This document shows, piece after piece, positions 53,099 through 64,000 of a DNA stretch of 64,000 nt (the first letter of the stretch is position 1; every line of letters starts with the position of its first letter). The stretch covers positions 41,744,344 to 41,808,343 of the forward strand of contig NC_059474.1 in the NCBI RefSeq assembly GCF_018139145.2, read 5' to 3'. A model generated the notes under the pieces. The model saw nothing but the letters and a program-made list of their open reading frames with translations, had not been told where the DNA came from and made no database searches. Source of the stretch: Gymnogyps californianus (taxonomy: Eukaryota; Chordata; Aves; Accipitriformes; Cathartidae). The translations under genes and the position numbers were made by a program.

Positions 53099-56000
53099 CT
53101 GAAAAATGAAAGTAGAAAATAGGAAACGGCATGTCTAGTCAAGCCATCTATCATATTACTGCAAAGTGAATCCCACAGGTTTTCTGATGTTTGAAGATTG
53201 CTTGCTTTGTTCCCTATGGCCCCCAAATAATTTCATTTTTCAAATCTGTATCAAACCTTTATCTAAAGTGGACTTAATGCACTTGGGCAATGATTAGAAG
53301 CATTTACAGTTCTTTAAAGGGAGGCATATCCCTGTGAGACCCACAGGATTCCAGTCATCTATATCTCTGTCACTTTGCTACTCTGAGCTGTCCCCAATCT
53401 GTCAGCTACAGAACAAGTCAGCAAGCAAAATGTAAAAATACACCTTCAGCTGTGGGGAGTGTGTATGGCAAGCTCCTGCAAGAGAGATTTGTGTTCCTAA
53501 ATGGGAACCTCAGCCCTTGCAACCATTCAGCCGCTATTCCTGTGGCTCTGGTGTGCATCAGCTTTGAGATCAAATGCTACAAATTAAAGGCAAACTCCAA
53601 CACGAAGAACAAAACAGGGCTTGTGTCCTTTTTTTGTGCCGATCTTTGAGATATAAAGAAGGCCCCACAGTATTATTCTTACTCACCCGTTTTCTAAAGA
53701 AAGGAGTTTCTTTTTCCTTTTTTTTTTAAAATTAGAGCTCTGAGGCTAAAACAAATTCCCATCTCTAGTATAAGGGCAAGGTAGGCCTGAGTCTGCTTTG
53801 GTGAATCCTATTGCTTAATCCCATAGAGCTCCTCAGAAAAGAAAGAAACATAAAGAAGATATTCCAACTGCAAGAACTAGGCAGAATAATAATGGTTTGA
53901 AATGAGGAAGTACAGGGAAAATTTGTAGCTGCATTGGCATGAAAGGACAGTAGAAAAACTATCTATGAACCCTTGAAAAAACAAAATCCCCAAATTCCAA
54001 GTATAATAAAGCTTTTTCTCTGAATGGTAGTCTAGATTCTTTACAAAATGTAATACACTGTAGGGCCTATGTGGAAAACTTTTTTTTTGTTTTTAAGGAT
54101 TAGATTTCACTGGTGCTTGATAATACCCTAAAAAAAATCAGAGGGCTGAGGGCGGCATGAACACTTAGATAGGAAGGCAGGTAATACTAGTATAATGATT
54201 AATAATACAGATTCTGCTTCCTTGCTTCTGAAGGATTGAAATTAAGAAAAAAGATTTTAGCAAAACATTTGTAATTTTCATATTTATTCTCAGTTGTTGT
54301 TTAGAGACTGTCCAAATGGAGGAACAATGCTGACTGCTAGTGAGAAATTACGGTGCCTGGAGTTCAGCAGGTTTTTACATCCTTATCCTTTAATAGTGAA
54401 ATAAATTTAAAGCATAGGCTCTCACAAAATTCTAGGAAACTCATCTCAGACATAATGGCTGCATTACTGTTGTTATTGCCAAATATAATTATATTCACTG
54501 GTATACTGTGTAGTGTTATCTGTAATCATTATGTAAAGTAATTTTTACGTAATCTCTTTCCTGTGATGGTCCTGCTAATAGTTATAGGGCTTATAATAAT
54601 CTGTCTCTGATCCCCCCCTTCTAAATTGATTGGAGGAGAGAAACTAAATGGGATTGATTTGGCTGGAGCTGGTCAAAGGTAGACTCATAATACATTAGCA
54701 TCCTTCTCTTGATCTTTAAAAGCCGCTGCCTTTAAATAGACTGAAAGATTGGAAGTCTCCAAGTCACATGCAGAGATAGCCAGGGAGAAAATCATTTTAG
54801 CAATGCTCAGACTCAATCCCAGTTTCTACAGCTCTGCAAGAATTTTGCAAGTAAGATGATGCTTACCTGCCTGTTCTTGTGTGTTTCTGCAGAACTTACT
54901 TCTCAGCCCCAAAAATGTTTTAGAGATGATGAGGAACCACAGGAATATTTTGACTTTTGAAGAAACCACGGTGTTTGTAGTTGTGCACACCAAAAGGCAG
55001 AGTAATCAAACTTGCAGCCTCAATGTTTCTTTCAGTATGCCTAAAATAATGAATTTTGGATACATACTTCTTAGGCTTAAATATAGCCCCAATATGAACT
55101 TAGGAAACAGAAAAAAGGGCTGTAGGGCTAGCTTACATTTAACAAGAGTGCTAGTATCATAGCTTTACAGATGTGAACATGCTGCTGCCTTTGCCAGCCA
55201 CTGCTCTTTATCCCACCTGCTCCTAATGTAAGACACTGAAAGCCACAGCTGAAATGCTTTACAGTTTCTTTTCCATTGCCTTTACTCATCATCCTCTCAA
55301 ATTCCTACTGGTCTGAAAATTTCCATGCATTATTTCAATGCATATATGCTGCGGATAAAGGGAAGAACAGACAGATAAGCATCATCGTACATGTAAAAAC
55401 CTTGCACATTTGAGGGAAAGCCTGGGAACAAGAGGGAACATTGCTCAGAGCTTTCTCCGTAGTAATTTTAAGCAATATATACATACATATTTGAATTCAG
55501 CACTTTTAGTATCAAGCAGAGTGTGCAAATGTGGCAATAAACAGACGTTTTCAATACTGGGTAAGTCACTCTCAAAAATGTAGGTTTTATCTTTATGAGA
55601 AAGATGCACCCCTTTAATTTCAACTGCTTGTTTCAAATTGGCCAGGTTAAAGTAACAATGCCACATTGCAAATCCTCTTATTTTCCTACTTAAATATATG
55701 ATTACAGATGGCGACAACATTTGAGTGGCTCAGCAAATTATCTCTTGTTATCTGAGTTGTCGTAAGTACTTGTATTCTCAGTCTCCCCACTGGCAAGTAA
55801 TGCATCACATAAATGTTGTGGAGATGGACAGCTATAGCTAGCAGGTGTCTTGATAACTTCCTAAGCATGATCTAATCATGATATAGTTTTAAGTCTTGGT
55901 CAGGAAAAAAATCTGTTTTGACAAACCCAGTTCTGGTAGCACTACTGATCTATTGTCCATCTCCCCTCTTTCTGCTCCCACGGCAACATCAGCAGAAGGA

Positions 56001-58686
56001 AAGATGTGCCTGCATCTTTCAGCTGGTTTGCTGCTCAGTTTCGTACCTGCAATAGCCGTGACTTCACACTACACGGGCTCTCAGCTACAGCAGCTGGAGC
56101 CCAGGTCACATCTTTCCTTCTGCTAACTTTATACTACTGAGGAGTGATAACAAACCGCTGTGTTTGCCAGCATTTTTACATGACTACAGCTGCCTACTCG
56201 GTGAATATCAGGCAAAACTCTCTGAGACCTGAGTGGCTTATCTCAGTTTAGAAACCCATTTAAGATAAAGAAATAAACTAAATAAAGCTTAAAGAAAATA
56301 AAGAAAAACCATTTTGCTCCTGTTTTTAAGAAAACAAAACAAAAGACTGTAACTGAAAACAACTGTGGCTCAGCTCCACAAAGCTATTCAGATACCTAAC
56401 AAGTATTGAAATAACTCAGTCTTTCTTTGGTCTAAAAAGTGACAGTCAATTTTGAAAATATAAGTTAGATACTTCAATAGCTTTGAGAACTGTCTTTATG
56501 TGATTGCCCTTGGTTTCCTCACCACCTCCCCATCCTCTGACTTTCCAGGTCTCATTTTGAACAAAACCTGGTTTGGAACAGTGGCAACCGCTGCCCCTCT
56601 CAGCAAAGACTGGCAGTATTCACTCCAGAGCAGGGCTGAACTGTGCTCTTGTAGAGGACTTCTCAGTACACATGGCAGATACAATCAGAGCGAAAATAGG
56701 GCAGCTTTAAAGCAATAAATACCCAATATATCCTCTGTTGTGGTTTCCTTGAATGACATTCAGTCACATGCAGTGCTGAGTGAATCACAAGATAGAACTT
56801 TAGATAAACACTTGCAAAAATACATTAACTTTACTATTATTAGTAGCCAGGTGTCATCTGATTTCAGTAGAGTAAATATTTGCCACCTAATGGTTATGAG
56901 AAAGTTCTCTCATCCCTTTAGGAAAACAGGGCACAGGGCATCCTTAAATATACTAGCTGTGTGTGTTCATTCTCTATTTGTCCTTCTGCATGTAATGCTC
57001 TAATTTTTCTTTCAAAATAAAGCCTCTTGATTCTGGGCTCCACTATTCCTCAAGATTAATTTCTAGATCCTCTGGCTGGTTAGCTATGGGTATTTCTACT
57101 ATATGTGGAACAAGGAAGATCTCATTCCACTTGTGAACTAAGGAGAACTGGGACTTGGTCCCTGATGAAGCTTCTCTCCTCTTTCCACTTTTCTGGCTTG
57201 AGGCTGAGGGTTGCGATCATCTGTTCAATACCCAACAGCCACCTAACTGCAATTATGAATCCTTTGTGACCATTCTATTTATTTTTCAGTTTTTATAGGG
57301 TGAAACCCAGATAGATGTACCTTCATTTCAGACAAGAAAGCAAGAAAAGGAACTGTTTCTGCAACTTGTACTTGTAATTTTCCCATGTCTAAGTCAGCAA
57401 AATAGAAGGGTTACGTCTCATCTGCAGTACTTAGCAAAAGATTTCAGAGGACAAGAGTGAGAGTCTTCTTGAGATTTTTTTTCGTTAGTGGCAATATATT
57501 ATGCACAGTGGGGCAAAATCAGAAAGCAGAGGAAAGGTGACTGTATATGTAGAGTACTCCAGAGTGTTTAACAGCTACTGGTCGGGGCTGCTTGTGGAAG
57601 GCTTGTTGAAACTTATATTTCCCTCTGCTCCTTTATGCCATTTGGGCTTTACATGAAGACACAAAGGTTATTTTTAAAAATGCTGATGTTGTGATTAAGG
57701 GCAAAGTGGTAACAAGGGGAAAGACTGTATGCATAATTTCATATGGAAGCTAGAAAGGATATAAATTTGGAATTTTGTACATTATCTTGTTACTGATCTG
57801 AAGAAAAACTAGTTATTAGTATTTTTTTTTTTTGGTCTCAAGTGATAGTTCATTAGCAGAACAGCATCTCTTCTTGGCTGCAAATGCTTTATCAGCTTAT
57901 CGTGTGGCCAAACAGTCCTAGCAACAAAATTCAAGAAACAGTAACCATTAACTGGTGAAACCCTATCCTGTCATGTACTTATGACATACTTTTTTAATTA
58001 ATACAAATTTCTTTAATAGTAAACTCAGAAATTTTCTTTGGTTTTGCTAGCAAAAAAGCATGCACTTTGCAAAGCACACACACTTTGCATGTAGTCAAGT
58101 GTGTAGAAAAGAGGACATTGCTTCCTGAAGTGAAATCCTAGACTACAACAATTGATTTTTTCCATTTCTTTGACTAATGGAGCTTTGCCGGCTGCAGCTG
58201 GAATCCAGCAAAGCAGTCAATAGCAAATCATTCTTTCTGAGCTTCCTATTGTGAATGCAGTTGTTATTGGATTTAACTCTGAGGTCTTGGACACATTTAC
58301 AACAAAAGCTGTTTTAATGGAATGTGGAGGACTAGGAAGGAGTACAATACCTGCATAACAAAAGTTCTCAGGTGTATAGTAAGGGCATAGCATAATACTA
58401 GATTTAGTAGTGTATTTAGTAGTAGTAATAATAAAATAAATTGTAACCCTAATAGGCCAAAGTAATACTTCAAAATTTTACCAGTTCTTTAGTCACAAGA
58501 ACTATAAAATGGAGCTGCTCGCATTTCTCTGAGTTCTGTCTCATACTGACTCTTCAGACATTGCAGCAGAGCTCCAAACACTCCTATACAGTGTACGTCC
58601 TGCTTATTGTGGGACATGGCTCCGATTGCTTAAGCTATGCTGTATGTTCTAATTTTAATGGCTGATGAACGCTCATACACACTTAC
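53099..58686 (-). other. GALNTL6: GALNTL6 intron between exons A and B (5,588 bp)
   Basis: This complete intron has a gtaagt donor and a ctttcatttttcag acceptor. Apart from an inverted repeat at 55991-56124, A/T runs (for example 57822-57834) and a short TAG/TAA-rich stretch near 58405-58440, nothing in it was identified. Open frames of up to 93 codons have no motifs or splice context. Confidence 0.88.
55991..56124. repeat. 134-bp inverted repeat with perfect 18-bp terminal arms
   Basis: agcagaaggaaagatgtg (55991-56008) is the exact reverse complement of cacatctttccttctgct (56107-56124). Inward, the pairing continues imperfectly (cctgcatctttcagctgg against an opposite-arm sequence with ccagctgctg). 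The whole can fold into a long hairpin with an apical part near 56030-56080. No target-site duplication is obvious (left flank catc, right flank aact). It could be a small MITE-like element, a hairpin RNA locus, or a chance palindrome; the family was not recognised. Confidence 0.8.
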
Positions 58687-58872
58687 TAAGCAAGGGAGGC
58701 AGCCAATTCACGTTGACTTCGCAATGGGAATCCAGAAATGTCAAGACTTCTCCTCTAGCCAGCGAGGCTCCTAGCAGTCTGGTCCGAATGAGCCCTTCTC
58801 GTTTCTTGGTACGTACAATCCTCACTTTGGCAAAACGGACCATGTATTCCTCCAGCTTCTCTTTTAAATGTT
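58687..58872 (-). CDS. GALNTL6: GALNTL6 internal coding exon A (N-terminal part of catalytic domain, DxH motif)
   Basis: This 186-nt exon encodes part of the GT-A glycosyltransferase domain of a Golgi type II membrane enzyme of the family that transfers GalNAc from UDP-GalNAc to Ser/Thr, the first step of mucin-type O-glycosylation. The reading runs from HLKEKLEEY through [19 protein letters not shown] to [23 protein letters not shown] (codons 47-49 of 61) is the DxH motif that binds Mn2+ and UDP. The acceptor is cttctttctag before AACATT, and the donor is gtaagt directly after CCTCCCTTGCTTA. The exon starts with two bases and ends with one base of split codons; the last A joins AC of the next exon to give Asn. 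Known family knowledge: REGLIR and DSHCE are near-invariant. GALNT10 is the closest alternative, but the downstream exons fit GALNTL6 better. Enzymatic activity of GALNTL6 itself is not well established. The next exon lies 5,588 bp downstream. Confidence 0.93.
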
Positions 58873-60076
58873 CTAGAAAGAAGGGCAAAAAAAGCGTCAG
58901 TGGTGCCAGGCCTGGAGGAGCCAACAGAAGGACAGGTTGGCATACAACCTGCAAGCGGCTTATCTACTTCCATCTCTTGTCACTTCAAGTCCTCCAAAAT
59001 CTGCCACAAATCCTCCCTGAGACGGTTCGGAAAGTGCAAATGTTCTCTGTTTTATCACACAGAGGAAGACACTGACACTCTGGACCTTTTACTGCAGTTG
59101 CTACTGGCAACCTGCCATCCACGATATAATCATGGCCAAAACAACTGCAGGATATTCATCCATCCTCTGGTTCCTGCAGCCCAAGGCCAGATAAACATTG
59201 TGGCATGCTGTTTTATAAACAGTGTCCTTTCCGAGTGGGTTTTCTATATCAACTAATTATGAAGAACTATGCGTGGAAAGAAATTTTGAGAAAGTAAACG
59301 TTAAAATAGCATGATTAGATTGTTTTTGTAATGGGAAGGGAAACAGAGATGAGGGAAGATCTTAATAGTTGGATACCAGCATGAAGCAAATGGACAGCTG
59401 ACTTCCTAATAAAATTAAGCTGCAAACGTAGAGTAGTTGATAGGTTCTCTTGTCTGCATAATCTGGCTCTGTATCACAAAACAGCATCTTTGGGAACATT
59501 TTTTCTTCTGACTAGAAACACACACTAAGAATCTTAAAAAACCCCCAACAACAAAAAACACCCTACAGTTTTGCCTCTTCCTAAATACATCTACAACAGA
59601 AATCCTGATCTTTTGTCTTTGATATAACACCTCAGCCTGTCAGACTCATTACTTTGGAAAAATCTAATAATTTCATTTGGCAGGGAAAGAGGGAGAGAAA
59701 AGCTTAGTCTCCAATAATTAAAACTGGTGATAAGCCACATTTAGCGATGCCAGGGGTTGCAAGCTAAGTCTCACTGAAATGGGTTTGCCAGGTTACGATT
59801 GCTTCTTATATCAGCTACTAATTCTTTGGACTTGTATGGTCAGTACAGGACTCGATCCAGACCTTACATCATTATAGATTGCAAGAAGTTTGCAACGGAC
59901 TACCTGAAAGGACTACCATTTAGCAGGACCCTGGAGCATATAATGCTGACACATAGATTAAAGGCAACAAGCAAATAAGTCACAATGCAGAGAATACAGG
60001 ACCTTGTGTTAAAATAAAATCAAGGTCCACTGAAATAGAGCTCCCTGCACATGCTCCTTCTTGTCTCTGCTCCTTT

Positions 60077-60081
60077 CCTTC
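60077..60081. repeat. Target-site duplication ccttc, left copy
   Basis: Identical to 60666-60670 on the other side of the LTR. Its exactness supports the element boundaries and a relatively recent insertion. Confidence 0.85.
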
Positions 60082-60198
60082 TGTCGTGGTTTAACCCCAG
60101 CCAGCAACTAAGCACCACGCAGCCGCTTCCCCCTCCCCCAGTGGGGTGGGGAGGAGGAAAAAAAAAAAAGTAGAACTCGTGGGTTGAGATAAGAACAG

Positions 60199-60204
60199 TT
60201 TAAT
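60199..60204 (-). terminator. Polyadenylation signal ATTAAA of the minus-strand LTR
   Basis: On the minus strand, attaaactgttcttatctc follows the TATA box by about 190 bases. It is a common variant signal and lies in sense with GALNTL6 transcription. Confidence 0.5.
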
Positions 60205-60394
60205 AACTACAGTAAAATAAAATACACTACTAACTGAGAATAATAATAATATAACAATAATTGTAATGAAAAGGAATATAACAAAAAAAAGAAATACCAC
60301 CTAAGAAAAGACAAGTGATGCATAATGCAATTGCTCACCACCAGCTGACCGATGCCCGAGCAGCGATCCGCCCCTCCTGGCCAACTCCCCCCTG

Positions 60395-60402
60395 TTTATA
60401 TA
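60395..60402 (-). promoter_or_regulatory. TATA box of the minus-strand LTR
   Basis: The minus strand reads TATATAAA at a typical U3 position. Transcription from it would run toward GALNTL6 exon A, about 1.5 kb downstream. Confidence 0.6.
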
Positions 60403-60665
60403 CGGGCATGATGTTCTATGGTATGGAATACCCCTTTGGCTAGTTCGGGTCAGCTGCCCCGGCTATGCTCCCTCCCAGCTTCTTGCACACCTGCTTGCTG
60501 GCAGAGCATGGGAAACTGAAAAGTCCTTGGCTTAAGATAAGCGCTACTTCGCAACAACTAAAACATCAGAGTGTTATCAACAGTATTCTCACACTAAATC
60601 CAAAACACAGCACTGTACCAGCTACTAAGAAGAAGATTAACTCTATCCTGACGAAAACCAGGACA

Positions 60666-60670
60666 CCTTC
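60666..60670. repeat. Target-site duplication ccttc, right copy
   Basis: Identical to 60077-60081 and abuts the LTR terminus directly. Confidence 0.85.
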
Positions 60671-63021
60671 CCAGCTGACCAACACACAAGACTTTCCAAA
60701 TCTACCTGCAGATTAGGAAGGAGTAGAAACACTGGTGTGTAGTTATATGCATTTAGTGAGAGAGTACTTCATGGGATGCTTCTCTGTACTGAGGAATCCT
60801 GATGTATGCTGACACAGAAAAGGGAGAAGCCTGAGACCTGGGAACATCAGCCTGCAAGGATTACAGAACAGGTTGGGGTTTTTGGGAGGAGAAACTCAAC
60901 ACTGCTGAGCCAAGAGAGTGGTTTTTGTTCATAGTACTGCCTGGGAGAAGTATTAGATCAAGTGAGGAAGGCCAAGTCTGAGACAAAAAAAATAAAGAAT
61001 GACATTCAGATAAACATCAGATGTTTTTGTCTTCTACTCTGTTGCTGATTGTAGAATAGACATTTAAATTCTCAAATAAGAGGAAAAGAGGTATCCCTTT
61101 CTTCATCCCATTTTGCTACTTAGGTACTCAATAAAAAACCAACACAATCCCTCAACAGTCACAATGACAAGAGATTTACTGCGTCTTTGAATCATGGTCT
61201 TTGTATGACCAACCATATTCACGGGACAAGGGCTGTGTGCTACTCTGACTCATTTTAGGTACCAGCTACAATTCAGTATCATGACTGAACTGAGGTTAAA
61301 TCAAGTCTTAGATCATTTTGTGCCCATGTGCAAGACTGTCTAAAGCGTATATTTATCAAACTGTTTTCTTGTTTTTATGAGCTCCATTGAGGCTATTCCC
61401 ATAGCACAGGAATATAGAAGAAGGGAAATAGACCTTAAAAACAAAGATACAAAGACCTTGCAGGTAATATAAGAAAGTCTGTTAGGGCTGTCAATCTGGA
61501 TTTTTTTCTATGTTGTAAATTGTGTCATCTTATAGCCATGAAAAATGAAACAGTTTCAAAGTGACAGGATATTACATATTTCCAAAGTAAATCAAACGTA
61601 ACCTGTTAGGTACCATAGCTTCTGTTAGTCCTCAGACACTGGAAATTTCCTGTAGTTCTCTAAGGTTGTCTAACCCTTCTCCTCTGACCTCTTCCACCCA
61701 CAAGTCTTAAGTTTGTTTGCACTCAATAGCGCATAGGAGCCCCGCACCAAGAGCAAGACCACATTGCTGCACACTGTACAGACAACTAATAAAAAGATGG
61801 GAGCAAGCACTTAACACCTTGGCTATAGTGCAAATTCTCCATCTTCACCTGCCTACCCTCAGAGATGTGTTCACCGATGAGACTCCAGCTGATCAGAGGA
61901 TCCTACTGCATAGCTCTGAATTTGGTACGTATCAGATATGATTGCTTTACTATTCCCTGTGAGCTGGTTCTAGGCAGTTTACCTCTTTGTACGTGAAGGC
62001 AGCTACCAAGGCATACCTGAATTGGACCTTCACTAGTTAGGTGTCACAATGGCTAAGGTGAGGCCCTTGCAATAGACAAGGGCCACCACTGATGTTTAAA
62101 TGAATTAATACAAATGCACTCTTTTCATGCATTCTGATTGTTATCACTTGTCTTGGGCCAAATAAATTAAGTGAAATTCAGTCTTATACAAAGGACTTAA
62201 TTTCATTCCTTTCACATCTTGCAACGAGTGAATTCTGAAAGCTGAGTGCCCATCTCTTCAGGAAAACACTTCAGGGAGAGATGATGTAAACTATCATATT
62301 ACAATACATTCTTTTCTGTTCTTATATCAATTGCTAAATAACAAAAGAGCTGAATAATATAATTTGGTTGTCATCAGTTGTATTGGAGCTTGAACTCCAC
62401 GAAATCAATGGTAGTTCGTACTGTTCTTTCATTGCTTCAAGGTTCCTTGCAAACTCAGGAAAAGAGGTCTCAAATTTTAAATATTTTAATTTTTTTTGGT
62501 GAGAATAATATCTGAAATTCTGTGGAGCAAACAAGAGTTCTCTATACCACCTTCCTTGCTCTCTCAGATAGCTCTTCACACATTTCAGACAGCATGTCAT
62601 CGGATTTGTGAAGAACTGCATTAAAACATCCAGCATACCTTTTGATGCCAGAATCACATATCCCAAAATTTTTTTCATCTACTCAATTAGTCCCATGATT
62701 GAATAATCTTATTATTTTCTCCTTGTCGCTCAAAGAACAACTCGCAAAAAAGCAGAAATATACAAACAAAATTTGCATGTCTTGTTCACACAGAATTCTA
62801 AATACATCCTTATTTAGATATATCTGGAAGTAATCAGGAAGAAAACAAAAGCAATAAGGGTTAATTTTTATAGACCTTAGTTAGACAAGTAACATAAAAA
62901 TATCAGGTCTACATACAGATCAAAGTATATGGATTACTAGAGATACATAAGGTATCTAGATTTGTTAAAACAGCTACATGTTAGTAATATCCTAACAATA
63001 AGTCATGACATAGTCAAACAG

Positions 63022-63045
63022 ATGCCAGTAACAATGCCAGTAACA
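63022..63045. repeat. 12-bp tandem duplication
   Basis: Two exact copies of atgccagtaaca are followed by a partial third (atacc). A small slippage product. Confidence 0.8.
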
Positions 63046-64000
63046 ATACCTACTGTATGTTTAGTTTTGAGATTTGGCCAAGAAGACAGTTTGGGAATTT
63101 ATTTGGGAAAAATTCTCAAAAACTACAAAAACATCATGAAGTATTTAAGTTCAACAACCAACTCCAATATGGTTGTGAGAATGAAAATATCTTAAAGTGG
63201 AGAAAAAAAATCCCTCTTGGATCCATAAGTAATGATTTTTTTAACTTAAATCAATATGAAAGTGCTCTCATATTGTATTTTTCCCTGCAATGTCTTGTGG
63301 CACTGTTTCACATCTTACCAATCTCTAAAAGCATAAACAAACACAGAGTAACAGCCAGAGACAGTAGAACAGTAGGAGTTTTAAAGAAAACTGTAGTATT
63401 TTCTACTACTTATGTAAGTAGTAAAACCATATCTTTCATGATGAACCACTCATTAAAGCCACTCCCGCATTACCCGATATACTGGTATTATGATAGGTGA
63501 GACTGTTTAAAGCAAAATGGCAATTCTGCAGGGCCTGTGGTCAGCAGCTGGCTTTAAAGGCTAGCTACTTAATAAAAGAGCCCGTGTTTGAGCCAGGGCT
63601 CATGAAGACATAGATGCTCTGATAAAGACAATACCTGGGAATCTCACAGCTCAAGTGTTGCTTAAAACAGACTAGACAAGACTTTAGAATTCTCTGTATA
63701 CGAGATTTTGATTTGATTAACAAATGATCTAGGTGTTTGTGATTACTAACAAATTTTGATTTTTTAACCTTGTCTTTTCTCAAAAATATCAAAATAAGCT
63801 GCCCTTTTTCACAGAATTCCATAAATTTCCTTCACAGAAGAGAACACCAAATGATATTTTATTTCCTATAGTACAACTGCATTTTCTCACAGTTCCCAAT
63901 TATTGTGTTGCTAATATTATCTCCAGAAGAAGCATCTCACACACAAAACCTATATATTACAAATAAACATTTAGAAGCAAGTAAACTCAAGTACACACGT

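Larger units (their letters stand above)
60082..60665 (-). mobile_element. Solo LTR of an avian endogenous retrovirus, minus orientation (sense to GALNTL6)
   Basis: On the minus strand the 584-bp unit begins TGTCCTGGTTTTCGTCAGGA and ends GGGTTAAACCACGACA, typical TG...CA termini. The flanks are an exact 5-bp target-site duplication, ccttc (60077-60081 and 60666-60670). It contains a TATA box (60395-60402), an ATTAAA polyadenylation signal (60199-60204) and an A/T-rich TAA-type tract between them. I recognise this LTR type from many bird genomes; a 5-bp duplication suggests an ERVL-like (class III) origin by inference. No internal viral sequence remains. It is a different family from the LTR at 10371, lacking the minisatellite. 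Confidence 0.92.
58873..64000 (-). other. GALNTL6: GALNTL6 intron upstream of exon A (partial)
   Basis: Its acceptor is cttctttctag. It contains a solo LTR (60082-60665) with target-site duplication and a 12-bp tandem duplication (63022-63045). The rest (58873-60076, 60671-63021, 63046-64000) has short open frames up to 147 codons without protein motifs. The preceding GALNTL6 exon, expected to end just before EHLKEK, was not found and must lie beyond the window. Confidence 0.85.

Noticed and set aside
62334..62678. 114-codon minus-strand open frame, considered as an upstream GALNTL6 exon
   Set aside because: Its translation does not resemble the stem or N-terminal catalytic region of GalNAc-transferases, and there is no in-phase donor of the kind needed to precede exon A.
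63057..63500. 147-codon plus-strand open frame
   Set aside because: AT-rich Asn/Lys/Ile-biased translation without motifs, on the strand opposite the gene; consistent with chance.
1..64000. CRISPR arrays, operons, phage or plasmid systems
   Set aside because: No regularly spaced repeats with spacers, no ribosome-binding-site-led gene strings. The window is spliced vertebrate DNA.

Overview
The window is vertebrate, and almost certainly avian, nuclear DNA: AT-rich, intron-dominated sequence with consensus GT/AG splice sites, a CR1 (chicken repeat 1) LINE ending in the usual 'atagaatcatagaat' tail, and two solo endogenous-retrovirus LTRs of types I know from bird genomes. The abundant LTRs of these types suggest a non-galliform (neoavian) bird, but that is an inference. 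No prokaryotic, plasmid or phage feature was seen.

The only cellular gene I can support is part of GALNTL6 (polypeptide N-acetylgalactosaminyltransferase-like 6) on the minus strand. Four consecutive internal coding exons lie at 58872-58687, 53098-52915, 16295-16178 and 5114-5007 (186, 184, 118 and 108 nt). Every junction has a GT donor and AG acceptor, and the reading phases agree across all three splices. Together they encode about 198 residues of the GT-A catalytic domain, including all three expected Mn2+ ligands (DSH in the first exon, the RVGH histidine in the fourth) and the WGGEQYE Gal/GalNAc motif. The 5' exons lie beyond position 64000, and the 3' exons (end of the catalytic domain, ricin-type lectin domain) lie before position 1. 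The three complete introns are about 5.6, 36.6 and 11.1 kb.

The rest is intron. By region: 1-5006, unique-looking intron with a small tRNA-B-box-like hairpin; 5115-16177, an intron holding a 1.15-kb solo LTR (10371-11523, plus strand, antisense to the gene) with an internal minisatellite; 16296-52914, the giant intron, holding a decayed 3.1-kb CR1 (26090-29215, minus strand) and three much older CR1-clade remnants (about 35060-36200 minus, 40005-40345 plus, 45320-45640 plus); 53099-58686, a short intron with a 134-bp hairpin-forming inverted repeat; 58873-64000, the next intron upstream, holding a 584-bp solo LTR (60082-60665) in the same orientation as the gene, with an exact 5-bp target-site duplication, a TATA box and a polyadenylation signal.

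I found no convincing undescribed system. The points most worth checking are the sense-oriented LTR upstream of a catalytic-domain exon, the LTR minisatellite, the perfect 18-bp inverted repeat, and an unexplained insert of about 350 bp inside an ancient CR1. Repeat identities rest on remembered family sequence, since no database search could be run.
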